A stretch of 22,550 nucleotides of DNA from Acidobacteriota bacterium (GTDB taxonomy: Bacteria > Acidobacteriota > Blastocatellia > Pyrinomonadales > Pyrinomonadaceae), in assembly GCA_023391155.1 (NCBI GenBank), contig JAEWBM010000120.1:5001-27550 (forward strand), written 5' to 3'. Position 1 is the first letter of the stretch, and the number at the start of each line of letters is the position of its first letter. The translations under genes and the position numbers were made by a program. Shown here one piece after another: positions 7,811 through 15,771 of this stretch. The notes beneath the pieces are model-generated. The model searched no databases. It was not told the DNA's origin and saw only the letters and a list, made by a program, of their open reading frames with translations.

Positions 7811-9511
7811 CTATTCATCCGAACCCATTTCCGCCCGCTCGGGCATTTCTACCTGTTTGTCGCTTTTTACATCGTGTTCCAGATTTTCGCTGCGAAGCCG
7901 GTTCTGCCAAGCGGCGCGGACGAACGCGTCAAACATCGGGTGTGCTGCAAGAGGCTTCGATTTGTATTCCGGATGAAACTGGCATGCGATGAAGAACGGA
8001 TGTTTCTCACGCGGCAGTTCAACCATCTCGACGAACTTTCCGTCGGGTGACACTCCGCTGAAAACCATGCCCTCACGCTCAAGCACGTCTCTGAACTCGG
8101 GGTTGAATTCGTACCTGTGACGGTGCCGCTCGCTGATCTGTTCGGCTCCGTGGTAGATCTGCCGCGCGAGCGAGCCGTCTTTCAATTGACAATCCCACGC
8201 CCCCAGTCGCATCGTTCCGCCAAGCTCGTCCACATCCACCAGGTCGCGAAGCTTAAAGATGATCGGAAAAGGGGTCTGCTCATTAAACTCTGTCGAATCC
8301 GCGTCCTTAAGGCCGCAAACATCCCTGGCGTAGTCTATGCACGCCGTCTGCATCCCAAGGCAGATCCCGAAGTAAGGCGTACCGCTTTTTCGGGCATACC
8401 TGATTGCCCGCAGCATGCCGCTGATACCTCGTTTACCGAAACTGCCCGGAACGAGGATCGCATCGTAATCGCGAAGGTCGTTCTCGTAATTGTCCTTCAT
8501 CAGATTTTCCGATTCGATCCATGTGACGTTGACCCTCAGGTCATTAGCTACACCCGCGTGGGTGAGTGCCTCTCTTAGCGATTTATAGGAATCCTCTAAC
8601 TCGACATATTTCCCTACTATCGCGATCTTAACCGACCCGGCACTGGGATCCATGACGGTCGCAACCAACTCCCTCCACTTCTTCAAGTCCGCGTGCGGGA
8701 AGCGGTCGTCGAGCCTCAGATCGTTGACGATCAGGTCATCGAGGCCCTGTTCGTGAAATGCCAGCGGGACTTCATAGATCGTCGGAACATCCAAGGCGGA
8801 AATTACCGCGTTTTCCTCTACATTACAGAAAAGTGCGATCTTCCGCCTCAGGTCCAGCGAAAGCGGACGGTCGGAACGGCAGAGTAAGATGTCCGGGGCA
8901 ATACCGATCTCGCGAAGCTCGCGAACGCTGTGCTGCGTGGGCTTCGTTTTCAGTTCGCCGGCCGCTGCGATAAAAGGCACCAGCGTGACATGAACAAAGA
9001 TCGCGTTGCCACGTCCCTCTTCATTGCCCATTTGCCTGATCGCCTCCATGAAGGGCAGCGATTCGATATCGCCGACGGTCCCGCCGATCTCGACGATCAG
9101 GACGTCCGGATCGTGCTGATCGGCGACCGCCCGCACTGCGGCCTTTATCTCGTCGGTAATATGCGGAATAACCTGGATCGTCTTTCCCAAATAATCGCCA
9201 CGGCGCTCCTTCTCGATGACCGAAAGGTATATCCGCCCGCTCGTCCAGTTATTGGCCTGAGAGAGCCGTGCGTTCGTAAACCGCTCATAATGGCCAAGGT
9301 CGAGGTCGGTCTCGGCCCCGTCGTCGGTCACAAAGACCTCGCCGTGCTGGAAAGGCGACATCGTTCCCGGGTCGACATTTATATAAGGATCCAGTTTCAT
9401 CATCTGGACCTTCATCCCCCGTGCTTCAAGCAAGCAACCGAGTGAACTCGCCGCAAGGCCTTTTCCAAGGCTCGAAACCACTCCGCCTGTTACAAATATA
9501 TATTTCGTCAT
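7811..9511 (-). CDS. pyrG: CTP synthase
   Basis: A 566-residue cytosolic enzyme that aminates UTP to CTP with ATP and glutamine. It starts MTKYIFVTGGVVSSLGKGLAAS, the ATP-binding P-loop of the synthetase domain. The nucleotide-sensing segments KLDPYINVDPGTMSPFQHGEVFVTDDGAETDLDLGHYERF and EIGGTVGDIES follow. The C-terminal class I glutaminase has the nucleophile cysteine in YFGICLGMQ and the His/Glu pair in QFHPEYKSKP. An in-frame TTG at 9532 would add seven residues, but a GGAGAG 7 nt before the ATG at 9511 supports the shorter form. It lies between kdsB and kdsA, and CTP is the KdsB co-substrate. A C-terminal tail of about 25 residues (after NRLRSEN) is charged and probably disordered. Confidence 0.98.
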   Translation of the reverse strand: MTKYIFVTGGVVSSLGKGLAASSLGCLLEARGMKVQMMKLDPYINVDPGTMSPFQHGEVFVTDDGAETDLDLGHYERFTNARLSQANNWTSGRIYLSVIEKERRGDYLGKTIQVIPHITDEIKAAVRAVADQHDPDVLIVEIGGTVGDIESLPFMEAIRQMGNEEGRGNAIFVHVTLVPFIAAAGELKTKPTQHSVRELREIGIAPDILLCRSDRPLSLDLRRKIALFCNVEENAVISALDVPTIYEVPLAFHEQGLDDLIVNDLRLDDRFPHADLKKWRELVATVMDPSAGSVKIAIVGKYVELEDSYKSLREALTHAGVANDLRVNVTWIESENLMKDNYENDLRDYDAILVPGSFGKRGISGMLRAIRYARKSGTPYFGICLGMQTACIDYARDVCGLKDADSTEFNEQTPFPIIFKLRDLVDVDELGGTMRLGAWDCQLKDGSLARQIYHGAEQISERHRHRYEFNPEFRDVLEREGMVFSGVSPDGKFVEMVELPREKHPFFIACQFHPEYKSKPLAAHPMFDAFVRAAWQNRLRSENLEHDVKSDKQVEMPERAEMGSDE

Positions 9512-9518
9512 TGCCCGT

Positions 9519-9524
9519 CTCTCC
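9519..9524 (-). promoter_or_regulatory. Shine-Dalgarno site fixing the pyrG start
   Basis: The minus strand reads GGAGAG, 7 nt before the ATG at 9511-9509. It selects this start over the in-frame TTG at 9532. Confidence 0.7.
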
Positions 9525-9528
9525 GTCT

Positions 9529-9801
9529 TCAATCGAGGTCCGCTCCCGCTTTGCCCTCACGCTTCTTCTTTGAGTATCGCCCCTCTTTCATCTGCATTTC
9601 AACTTCCTTTGCTTTGGCCTCGGCGGGGTTCATCAGTTCCTGCAGTGCATTCATGCTTGCACCGAGCAGCGATGCACTTTCCGCTGCATTTCGCTCGAAC
9701 TCCTCATTTGTTCGAGATGCCGGCCGCGAAAGCATTTTCAGCCCGACCGCCGCACCGATGATCAAGATCAAAATAAATCCCAGGCCTATCCAGTCGCCCA
9801 T
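9529..9801 (-). CDS. Small one-helix membrane protein between kdsB and pyrG
   Basis: A 90-residue protein with one N-terminal transmembrane helix (about residues 5-23, GLGFILILIIGAAVGLKML) and a charged, helical cytoplasmic tail rich in Glu, Ala and Lys that ends in a basic KKKREGK patch. I do not recognise a named family. The ATG is 2 nt after the kdsB stop, and its own stop is 17 nt before the pyrG ATG, so it is firmly inside the operon. It may be a small scaffold or a YneF-like membrane anchor; no function can be read from the sequence. Confidence 0.75.
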   Translation of the reverse strand: MGDWIGLGFILILIIGAAVGLKMLSRPASRTNEEFERNAAESASLLGASMNALQELMNPAEAKAKEVEMQMKEGRYSKKKREGKAGADLD

Positions 9802-9803
9802 CG

Positions 9804-10625
9804 CTATTCCATCCCGGCATAGGCTGCCTCGCCAAGTATGCGGCGAACCAGTTCAAGATCGTCCACCGTATCGACGCCGATAGACTCGCCCGCTCCGCGG
9901 ACCACTTTGATAACGGCACCATTTTCTAATGCTCGAAGCTGCTCGAGCATTTCGGCCTGCTCCAAAGGTGTCGGGGCCATCTTCGTAAATTTCAATAGAA
10001 ACTCCCGCCGATAGACATAAATGCCGGTGTGCTTCTTGAATCTGGATACAAGACCTTCATCTTTGCCGAGAGCCGCTCCGACCGAACCGTGCTTCACCAC
10101 CGCGTCTCGCGGGTACGGGATCAGAGCACGCGAAAAATAAAGTGCTCGCCCGTTCTCAGTGCCCGCTACTTTGACAATATTCGGGTTGGTCACATCCTCA
10201 GCCTTGGTGATCGGCTCATATGCAGTGGCCATGTCGGCGTAGGGATCCTCCGTGAGGGCCCGTACCGCCGCATCGATCGTGCCTGTAGGAATGATCGGTT
10301 CATCGCCCTGAACATTTATTATCACCGCGTCGCCGGCAAGCCCCTCGGCCGCTTCGGCGACCCGGTCGCTTCCCGAACGGTGCTCCGGCGAGGTCATCAC
10401 GGCACGAAAGCCCGCACGTTCGACCACTTCGCCGATCCGCACGTCATCAGTCGCAACGATCACCTCCGAAACCGAGCTCGCGCTAGCGGCCCGCTCAGCG
10501 GTATGGAGTATCAGCGCCTTGCCCGAAATATCGAGCAGCATTTTGCCGGGCAATCGGACAGACTCGTACCGTGCCGGGATGATCGCTATCGCTTTTTTTA
10601 AGGGATTGTCCCCGTGATGCTCCAC
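9804..10625 (-). CDS. kdsB: 3-deoxy-manno-octulosonate cytidylyltransferase (CMP-KDO synthetase)
   Basis: A 273-residue cytosolic nucleotidyltransferase that joins KDO to CTP-derived CMP, making the activated donor for the lipid A core. The nucleotide-binding start AIIPARYESVRLPGKML, VIVATDD, TSPEHRSGSDRVAEAAE, the catalytic NVQGDEPII, and YFSRALIPYPRD are all KdsB signatures. The C-terminal THTGIYVYRREFL-like and PTPLEQAEMLEQLRALENG segments are also typical. The start is a GTG at 10625; about ten residues precede the usual KKAIAIIPARY start, and no better start codon lies closer. It is the first gene of the minus-strand KDO/CTP block and is divergent from the CPBP gene. Confidence 0.96.
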   Translation of the reverse strand: MEHHGDNPLKKAIAIIPARYESVRLPGKMLLDISGKALILHTAERAASASSVSEVIVATDDVRIGEVVERAGFRAVMTSPEHRSGSDRVAEAAEGLAGDAVIINVQGDEPIIPTGTIDAAVRALTEDPYADMATAYEPITKAEDVTNPNIVKVAGTENGRALYFSRALIPYPRDAVVKHGSVGAALGKDEGLVSRFKKHTGIYVYRREFLLKFTKMAPTPLEQAEMLEQLRALENGAVIKVVRGAGESIGVDTVDDLELVRRILGEAAYAGME

Positions 10626-10712
10626 GGGCTTTTAGATTATTACGATTGGTGCGCGATTACAAGCAGCCAACGCAAATTGGGAAACGCATTTCGCCTTTGG
10701 TAAACTTCGACC

Positions 10713-11552
10713 GTGGAGAACATCGACCATCTGCCTGCCGTCGGAATCCCGGATCGGACGAAAAAGATCGACCCCAATGACCCTCACTGGGGGATATTTG
10801 CGGGCGGCTTCTTCTGGCTCTTAAGCGTTGCCGCGATAATGCTGTTTCCGGCTCTTTTCCTTTTGCCGTACATTGCGGCGTCGGGACTCAATTTTTCTAC
10901 CGGTGCGGAGATGGGCGAATTCGCGACGACCGACCGGACGGCGGTGATCTTACAGGTCGCGGCGATAATGCCGGCACATATCTTCACGCTGATCGCCGCT
11001 TGGTTTCTTGTCACAAGATTTCGACGGTATCCCTTCTTTGAGAGCCTCGGCTGGGACATGGCCGGCGTTCGCTGGTGGCATTACTTGCTGATGATCGCCA
11101 TCATCTTCATAGCGGTGCTTGTAGCGAGTAACGTCTTCCCTTTTAAAGAGGATGACATGGACCGCATCATCCGCAGTTCGCAGACCGCTCTTTATCTTGT
11201 CGCAGCGATGGCTGTTTTTACAGCTCCTCTGGTGGAGGAGATAGTTTACCGCGGGATCGTTTTCGCTCCACTTTACCGGCGGATGGGAACGATCGGTGCG
11301 GTCATTATCGTCACTCTGCTTTTTTCGTTGGTCCACGTCCCGCAATACCTTGAAAACCCCGGAAAGATCGTTCTGCTTACGGGACTGAGCCTATTACTCA
11401 CAGTGCTTCGCGCGGGTACGGGCAGCCTTCTGCCATGCGTCATACTCCACACGCTCTTCAACGGCCTGAATTCACTGCTCTTGATCGCTGAACCGGCCCT
11501 CAAGCGTTATTTCCCCGAACCGGCCCCCGGATTGTTTTTCTTGTTTCAATAA
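10713..11552 (+). CDS. CPBP-family intramembrane metalloprotease
   Basis: A 279-residue polytopic membrane protein of the CPBP/Abi (CAAX protease and bacteriocin-processing) family. Hydrophobic helices lie near residues 30-55, 78-100, 122-140, 158-172, 193-210, 220-235 and 240-260. The family motifs are EEIVYRG (Glu175, Glu176, Arg180), HVPQY (His208) and ILHTLFNGL (His246, Asn250), so all expected catalytic residues are present. The start codon is GTG at 10713 with only a weak ribosome site. It is divergent from kdsB and convergent with the FecR gene, ending 3 nt before a strong hairpin. The substrate is unknown; immunity or protein-processing roles are known for relatives. Confidence 0.9.
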   Translation: MENIDHLPAVGIPDRTKKIDPNDPHWGIFAGGFFWLLSVAAIMLFPALFLLPYIAASGLNFSTGAEMGEFATTDRTAVILQVAAIMPAHIFTLIAAWFLVTRFRRYPFFESLGWDMAGVRWWHYLLMIAIIFIAVLVASNVFPFKEDDMDRIIRSSQTALYLVAAMAVFTAPLVEEIVYRGIVFAPLYRRMGTIGAVIIVTLLFSLVHVPQYLENPGKIVLLTGLSLLLTVLRAGTGSLLPCVILHTLFNGLNSLLLIAEPALKRYFPEPAPGLFFLFQ

Positions 11553-11554
11553 AA

Positions 11555-11581
11555 AAGCGAAGGCCCTTTCGACCTTCGCTT
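11555..11581. terminator. Bidirectional hairpin terminator between CPBP and FecR genes
   Basis: A 9-bp perfect stem AAGCGAAGG/CCTTCGCTT with a 9-nt loop. On the minus strand it is followed by TTTTATTG (six T counting the stem end), a good intrinsic terminator for the FecR gene. On the plus strand the tail is weaker (AGCGTTTT). Confidence 0.85.
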
Positions 11582-11603
11582 AGCGTTTTACCTATTTACC
11601 GGG

Positions 11604-12755
11604 TTACGGACGTTTCGTTCCGATCGTCCCCCCGCCACCGTTAAGCGGCGGTGCGGGCGGTGTCCGGGTCACTACCGGCGGGGCATAGACCGGGGTGCGG
11701 CTCGGGGCCGACGGGAAGCTGGGGCCATCCCATGTCGTTGCCCTTCTGACCTTCACGCTCGAGTTCCTTTCAAGTTTCTCGAACGGAGGCTGGCCGACCG
11801 GCCGACGCTCGATCTTCGTGCCCGTCGTCGGAGGTGCGGGATTTGTAGGCCCGCCTCCGCCGTTACCGGGTGCCTGAACCGGCGGCCTGTAGACATACCA
11901 CGGCAGTCTATACCGCCAGATGTCCCAGCCGTACCAATACCCATAAGGCGAACTCCATCCTTGCCCAAACGGCAGGAAGCAATATCCGCCGAACATCGGA
12001 TCATAGACCCATAGGCCGTACGAACCGTACATGTTCCAAACATTGTTACGGAATGAGTTGATCAGCGGCGCCCTTAGATTGTCTGATTTGAGCTTCGAGA
12101 CGTTCTTTGCGAGCATCTTGCCGCGGTCTTCACTCCACTCTGCCAATGCGTCTTCATCCTTATTGAACTTTTTGACGGCAACGGCACCGTTAGCCACAAT
12201 GGCCTGCCGGCCGCCTTTGACTTTGGTCTCCTGTTCGCCGAGAACAAGCGCCTGGCCCTTCCAAACTGAAAGGGTGCTTCGGTCACCGGCAACATCCACG
12301 CGATAAACGCCCGACTTGATGAGCGAATAGCTCGCTCCGGGAGCGTTGATCTTAACCGCAAAATCGCGGTCCGCAAAAACTTCAAGCATCACGCTGCCGC
12401 GCGTCACATCGATCGAAAGGTCGTCCAGTGAGGTCGATTCGAACTCAAAGCTGCTGTTGGGCCCCATTCGAAGATACGAACCCGGGTTTAACAAGATCTC
12501 AGCACGTGAGACCCCCTCGGTTGTAACTCTTTCTCCGACCTCAATACTATCGCCCTTAATGAGCGAATGCGTTCTGCCATCGGCACGAACGACTGTCGCC
12601 GGCCCTTCAACGAAGTTCACGCCGCCTGCCTTTGCCGAGATAACATACTGATCTCCCAAAGCAGATCCTGCCGAACGGCCCTGACCTGTCGCCATCGACG
12701 GAAGAACGATCGCCGCCAGTGCGAACGCTACGATGCGAAAGGCATATTTATTCAT
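11604..12755 (-). CDS. Exported FecR-domain protein with proline-rich tail
   Basis: A 383-residue protein starting MNKYAFRIVAFALAAIVLPSMATGQ, a clear signal peptide. The ATG at 12755 follows a GAAGGAG 7 nt upstream; an in-frame extension to 12803 lacks such a site. A FecR-type domain follows (LIKGDSIEVGERVTTEGVSRAEI, then GSYLRMGPNSSFEF and VTRGSVMLEVF), which in this setting is a beta-roll carried by secreted proteins and not an iron sensor. The middle has YGSYGLWVYDPMFGGYCFLPFG, rich in Gly, Tyr and Trp. The last 90 residues are rich in proline and glycine (APGNGGGGPTNPAPPTTG). It lies alone, with a terminator downstream. An envelope location is likely; function unknown. Confidence 0.85.
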   Translation of the reverse strand: MNKYAFRIVAFALAAIVLPSMATGQGRSAGSALGDQYVISAKAGGVNFVEGPATVVRADGRTHSLIKGDSIEVGERVTTEGVSRAEILLNPGSYLRMGPNSSFEFESTSLDDLSIDVTRGSVMLEVFADRDFAVKINAPGASYSLIKSGVYRVDVAGDRSTLSVWKGQALVLGEQETKVKGGRQAIVANGAVAVKKFNKDEDALAEWSEDRGKMLAKNVSKLKSDNLRAPLINSFRNNVWNMYGSYGLWVYDPMFGGYCFLPFGQGWSSPYGYWYGWDIWRYRLPWYVYRPPVQAPGNGGGGPTNPAPPTTGTKIERRPVGQPPFEKLERNSSVKVRRATTWDGPSFPSAPSRTPVYAPPVVTRTPPAPPLNGGGGTIGTKRP

Positions 12756-12794
12756 AATTTTTCTCCTTCGGGAAGAGTTGTGAGCTTTAAACTT

Positions 12795-12800
12795 ACTATA
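12795..12800 (-). promoter_or_regulatory. Candidate -10 element for the FecR gene
   Basis: The minus strand reads TATAGT here, one mismatch from TATAAT, giving a leader of about 33 nt before the ATG at 12755. A matching -35 at the right distance is not evident. Confidence 0.35.
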
Positions 12801-12839
12801 CATTACGCAAAACCTACAATTTATTACTGTCTATCTGAT

Positions 12840-12857
12840 GCAGAAAGCTCTTTCTGC
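12840..12857. repeat. 18-bp near-perfect palindrome in a divergent intergenic region
   Basis: GCAGAAAG-CT-CTTTCTGC has 8-bp perfect arms around 2 nt. It lies 40 nt upstream of the candidate FecR -10 and 83 nt upstream of the small plus-strand ORF, so it may be an operator for a dimeric regulator. The loop is too short for a stable RNA hairpin of full length. Confidence 0.5.
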
Positions 12858-12939
12858 GTTCGCAGCTTTATATTGCGAACAACCATTGCGGGTTAAGCGT
12901 AATCATATTAGCGTCGGCCATTCCGACACGAGCTTAACA

Positions 12940-13197
12940 ATGGCAACTTTCAAAGACCCAACGCAATGTTTCGCCCCCCTTGAGGTCATTGATCGTCTTC
13001 TCGAGATCAGAGCCGAGCTCGGGTTTCCCGAGACGCTTTATCTTGAAAGTGCAGATGAACTCACAGATTTTCTGGATGCCTACGGCTTCGACATTTATTC
13101 GTTTTCCGTAGGTAACGAGAAGATCAATTATGGGGATTACCGTTCTCCGGTCGTACCCGGCGGTGACAGCCATCATCTTTCTATAATGGCTCACTGA
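12940..13197 (+). CDS. Small acidic protein, unknown function
   Basis: An 85-residue soluble protein I do not recognise, starting MATFKDPTQCFAPLEVIDRL. The first half is helical and acidic (LLEIRAELGF, SADELTDFLDAYGFD). The end, VPGGDSHHLSIMAH, contains clustered histidines. About one third of the codons begin with G, the usual coding bias, which favours this strand over an equally long antisense frame. No strong ribosome site precedes the ATG; an in-frame extension to 12838 would run over the palindrome. A hairpin follows the stop by 28 nt. Confidence 0.55.
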   Translation: MATFKDPTQCFAPLEVIDRLLEIRAELGFPETLYLESADELTDFLDAYGFDIYSFSVGNEKINYGDYRSPVVPGGDSHHLSIMAH

Positions 13198-13224
13198 AAA
13201 CTATTCATACCACTTCAACTGAAA

Positions 13225-13270
13225 GGACCCGGGAGGTAATGGCTGCGAGCAATGAGCCCCTCCCGGGTTC
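13225..13270. terminator. Hairpin between convergent genes
   Basis: A 12-bp stem (arms GGACCCGGGAGG and CCTCCCGGGTTC with one G-U pair) closes a loop that itself holds a GGCT/AGCC stem. It separates the small plus-strand ORF from the phosphatase gene, which converge on it. U-tracts are poor on both sides, so the terminator call rests on position and stem strength. Confidence 0.65.
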
Positions 13271-13276
13271 ATTCGT

Positions 13277-14566
13277 TTAAAGTGCTTTCAAGATGAAGAG
13301 CGTGCCGTCATCGTCGAGAAATTTTCTCTCCGTAAAATCGGCCACGCCTTTTCTGATATGGTCTATCATCTGCTTGGCCGGCAGCCCGATACACTCGAGC
13401 ACGCTGTTGGCGAAGCGGTTTTTCCCGTACTCCTCACCCTCTGCATTCGCCGCTTCGGTGATCCCATCGGTATAGATCACCATCACCTGCCCCTGTTCGA
13501 ACCGGATGAAATGCTGGTGATATCGCGCGTCCCGGAACATGCCAAGCGGCATATCGCCGTACTCGACATAGCGATAATCGCCGTCGGGTTTTATCAGCAT
13601 CGGTGGATTGTGTCCGGCGTTCGAGAAAACGAACGTCCGGTTGGTACCGTCCAGAATGCCATAGATCGACGTGATAAACTGATGGTCCTCGGTCGAATCC
13701 CAAAGCAGATTGTTTACCTTAGACATTGCAATATGCGGGGCATAGCCGACCTGAACCCCTGCTCTTAACGAAGCCCGCAGGAACGACATCAACAGCGCGG
13801 CCGGGATTCCCTTCCCCACAGCGTCGGCGACAACTATCCCGATCTGATCCTCGAAGATCCTTACCCAGTCGTAATAATCTCCGGAGACCTCTTCAGTAGG
13901 AAAGATATAGGCGCTTATGTCAAAGTTCACCAACTGAGGGTCGTTGTCGGGAAGCAGTTCGAGCTGTACCTGTCTGGCGATCTCGAGCTGCGCCTCGATG
14001 CGCTTCTTCTCGATAGCCTGTTCTTGCAGCTCGGCCTTTTCCAGAATGATCGCAACCTGCGAGGCCAGGAGCTGGAGCATCGCCAGGTCGTCCTCGTGAT
14101 AAGCGTCGAGGCGGTCGGATTCAAGGTCGAACGCCCCGATGACCTTATCATTCGAAATGATGGGCGCGACCATCTCGGACCGCGTTCGCTTTCGAGCGGC
14201 GAAATAACGGCTGTCCTTGCTCACGTCGGGACAAATGATCGGCTCGCCCGTTTGTGCCACATAACCGATAAAGCCCTCGCCGAGCCGGAGCTGCGGCTCG
14301 ATCAGGTCAAAGCTTATCTCGTATCCGCGCACTTCACGTGATCTGAAGACGTACGGGTTCTCGTCATTCTCCGTCGCGTCGATAAGGTAGATCCCCGCCG
14401 CGTCATAAGGCAACAGCGAGCCAAGCGTGTCCATCACAAGGTTGAGCACCTGCTCAACGTCGGCGGACCGGCTGATCTTGAGCGTGATGTCGAGCAGCAG
14501 CTTGAGCTTTTCCGCAACGGTGAGTGCGGCATCGGGCGTTGAGGCCTGTGTTAGGCGGTTATCCAT
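13277..14566 (-). CDS. GAF-domain SpoIIE/PP2C-type serine phosphatase
   Basis: A 429-residue cytosolic protein of the RsbU kind. A GAF sensor domain fills about residues 20-178, with SLLPYDAAGIYLID and GEGFIGYVAQTGEPIICPDV. A short coiled linker (about 178-205, EKAELQEQAIEKKRIEAQLEIA) leads to the phosphatase domain at 205-429. Metal-binding aspartates are visible in EVSGDYYDW (Asp230), VVADAVGKG (Asp248), VIYTDGITEA (Asp367) and FLDDDGTLF (Asp419/420), so it should be active. Family members dephosphorylate anti-sigma antagonists in partner-switching circuits. No anti-sigma factor or STAS protein is in the window. It lies 2 nt after the ImmA/IrrE-like gene, so the two are co-expressed. Confidence 0.92.
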   Translation of the reverse strand: MDNRLTQASTPDAALTVAEKLKLLLDITLKISRSADVEQVLNLVMDTLGSLLPYDAAGIYLIDATENDENPYVFRSREVRGYEISFDLIEPQLRLGEGFIGYVAQTGEPIICPDVSKDSRYFAARKRTRSEMVAPIISNDKVIGAFDLESDRLDAYHEDDLAMLQLLASQVAIILEKAELQEQAIEKKRIEAQLEIARQVQLELLPDNDPQLVNFDISAYIFPTEEVSGDYYDWVRIFEDQIGIVVADAVGKGIPAALLMSFLRASLRAGVQVGYAPHIAMSKVNNLLWDSTEDHQFITSIYGILDGTNRTFVFSNAGHNPPMLIKPDGDYRYVEYGDMPLGMFRDARYHQHFIRFEQGQVMVIYTDGITEAANAEGEEYGKNRFANSVLECIGLPAKQMIDHIRKGVADFTERKFLDDDGTLFILKAL

Positions 14567-14568
14567 CT

Positions 14569-15192
14569 CTATGGGGTGTTGAAAACGGTGTCTTTATAGG
14601 TGTCCCAAAGGCGGGAGATCTTGATCCGATACTCGACAAGAGCGCGGCTAACGCCGAAGTGCCCTGCTATCTCCGCCGCCGATCGGCCATTTTCGACCAT
14701 AGTCTTGAGTGCTCTATATGGTACGAGTGCCGCAGCTCCTGTTCCATACGCCTCTTCCTCGATATCGGGGTTATAATCCCGGGCGATCACCCGACCGTCA
14801 CGGGTCTTTTTTTCTATCGCAAGCCGGCTCGGTTTATGCCCCAGAAATACGTGGCAGATCTCCTCCATAAGTGTAGCATTATGGCGGTTGCGGCCGTGCG
14901 TGGGATTCAAGATGATCAGCCTCCGTCCGTCCGGCAGCGGAAGCGAGGCAGCTCCGCCCGACCACAGGTCCTTGCCGCTACCCAATAGATGCTCGCGGGC
15001 GGCATCGCTCAGGCCGGCGATTGACTGAAAATCCGCGACCAGAAGATTCGCATACCGCGCCAGCGTAAACGGATCAAGCCTTTGCTCGTCCCGCCGCAGC
15101 CCGGCAAATTCCCGAAGGCCGCGGGCCCTGATCTCGTGATGGCGTCCCTTCTGGGTTGGAGGAAGGTCGGATGTATCCACTGGCGGAGGCAA
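14569..15192 (-). CDS. ImmA/IrrE-like protein with EEICH in place of HEXXH
   Basis: A protein of about 207 residues resembling the ImmA/IrrE peptidase family (COG2856). NATLMEEICHVFLGHKPSR occupies residues 105-123. The position of the first zinc histidine is Glu110, while Glu111 and His114 remain, and the downstream acidic helix DIEEEAYGTGAAALVPY (about 143-159) matches the third-ligand region. The C-terminal 40 residues (SAAEIAGHFGVSRALVEYRI) form a helix-turn-helix-like segment. Zinc peptidase activity is thus doubtful or atypical. The start is uncertain: TTG at 15192 or GTG at 15180. It lies 18 nt after nuoI and 2 nt before the GAF-SpoIIE phosphatase. IrrE/ImmA relatives cleave repressors; a control role over the phosphatase circuit is inference. 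Confidence 0.75.
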   Translation of the reverse strand: MPPPVDTSDLPPTQKGRHHEIRARGLREFAGLRRDEQRLDPFTLARYANLLVADFQSIAGLSDAAREHLLGSGKDLWSGGAASLPLPDGRRLIILNPTHGRNRHNATLMEEICHVFLGHKPSRLAIEKKTRDGRVIARDYNPDIEEEAYGTGAAALVPYRALKTMVENGRSAAEIAGHFGVSRALVEYRIKISRLWDTYKDTVFNTP

Positions 15193-15210
15193 CGGCTCCG
15201 GGGGCCGGTG

Positions 15211-15732
15211 CTATACCTCTTTATATTCGGAATCGACGTCTTCGCTCGACAGAGCGACGCGATAATTCTTTGACTGCTTTTGTCTTGTTATCAGCAGGTC
15301 GTCTTTGGTCTTTAGCAGGTCCGCACGGTTATAGACCGATATCTCAAAATTGTAACCGTGCGTGATCGCATCTTTCGGGCAAGCCTCGACGCAAAATCCG
15401 CAGAAGATGCATCGCCCGTAGTCGATATTGTAAACTCGCGCGAAACGCTCATCGCGTCCGACGCGTTCGGCATAAGGACGCGGGTCGTCCTCGGCCTCTA
15501 TATAGATGCAGTCCGAGGGGCAGGCCGCCGCGCACAGATAACAAGCGACGCACTTTTCCTTACCCATTTCATCCACATGGAGCAGGTGCTGGCCGCGATA
15601 GCGGGGCTGCACCGTCACCGGCACGTCCGGGTATTGCACGGTCCATTTTTCTCTCGGGATCTCGGAAAGCGTCCGCTTCATTCCCTTGAGCACGGCAACC
15701 GTGGATTCGATCACATCTGAGACTATCGACAT
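15211..15732 (-). CDS. nuoI: NADH-quinone oxidoreductase subunit I
   Basis: A 173-residue ferredoxin-like subunit of respiratory complex I, carrying two [4Fe-4S] clusters that pass electrons towards quinone on the inner face of the membrane. The motifs are CVACYLCAAACP (Cys61, 64, 67, 71) and CIFCGFCVEACP (Cys108, 111, 114, 118), with RYRGQHLLHVDE just before, typical of NuoI against generic ferredoxins. An additional Cys75 follows the first motif. No other nuo gene is within the window, so it is detached from the usual operon. It starts with ATG at 15732 with no clear ribosome site and is followed closely by the ImmA-like gene. Confidence 0.93.
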   Translation of the reverse strand: MSIVSDVIESTVAVLKGMKRTLSEIPREKWTVQYPDVPVTVQPRYRGQHLLHVDEMGKEKCVACYLCAAACPSDCIYIEAEDDPRPYAERVGRDERFARVYNIDYGRCIFCGFCVEACPKDAITHGYNFEISVYNRADLLKTKDDLLITRQKQSKNYRVALSSEDVDSEYKEV

Positions 15733-15755
15733 AAAGATATTCGGGCGAAAGGAAA

Positions 15756-15761
15756 ATTATA
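15756..15761 (-). promoter_or_regulatory. Candidate -10 element for nuoI
   Basis: The minus strand reads TATAAT exactly, predicting a start near 15749 and a short leader before the nuoI ATG at 15732. The -35 region overlaps the hairpin at 15772-15798 and has no clear consensus. Confidence 0.4.
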
Positions 15762-15771
15762 ACTTAGAAAT

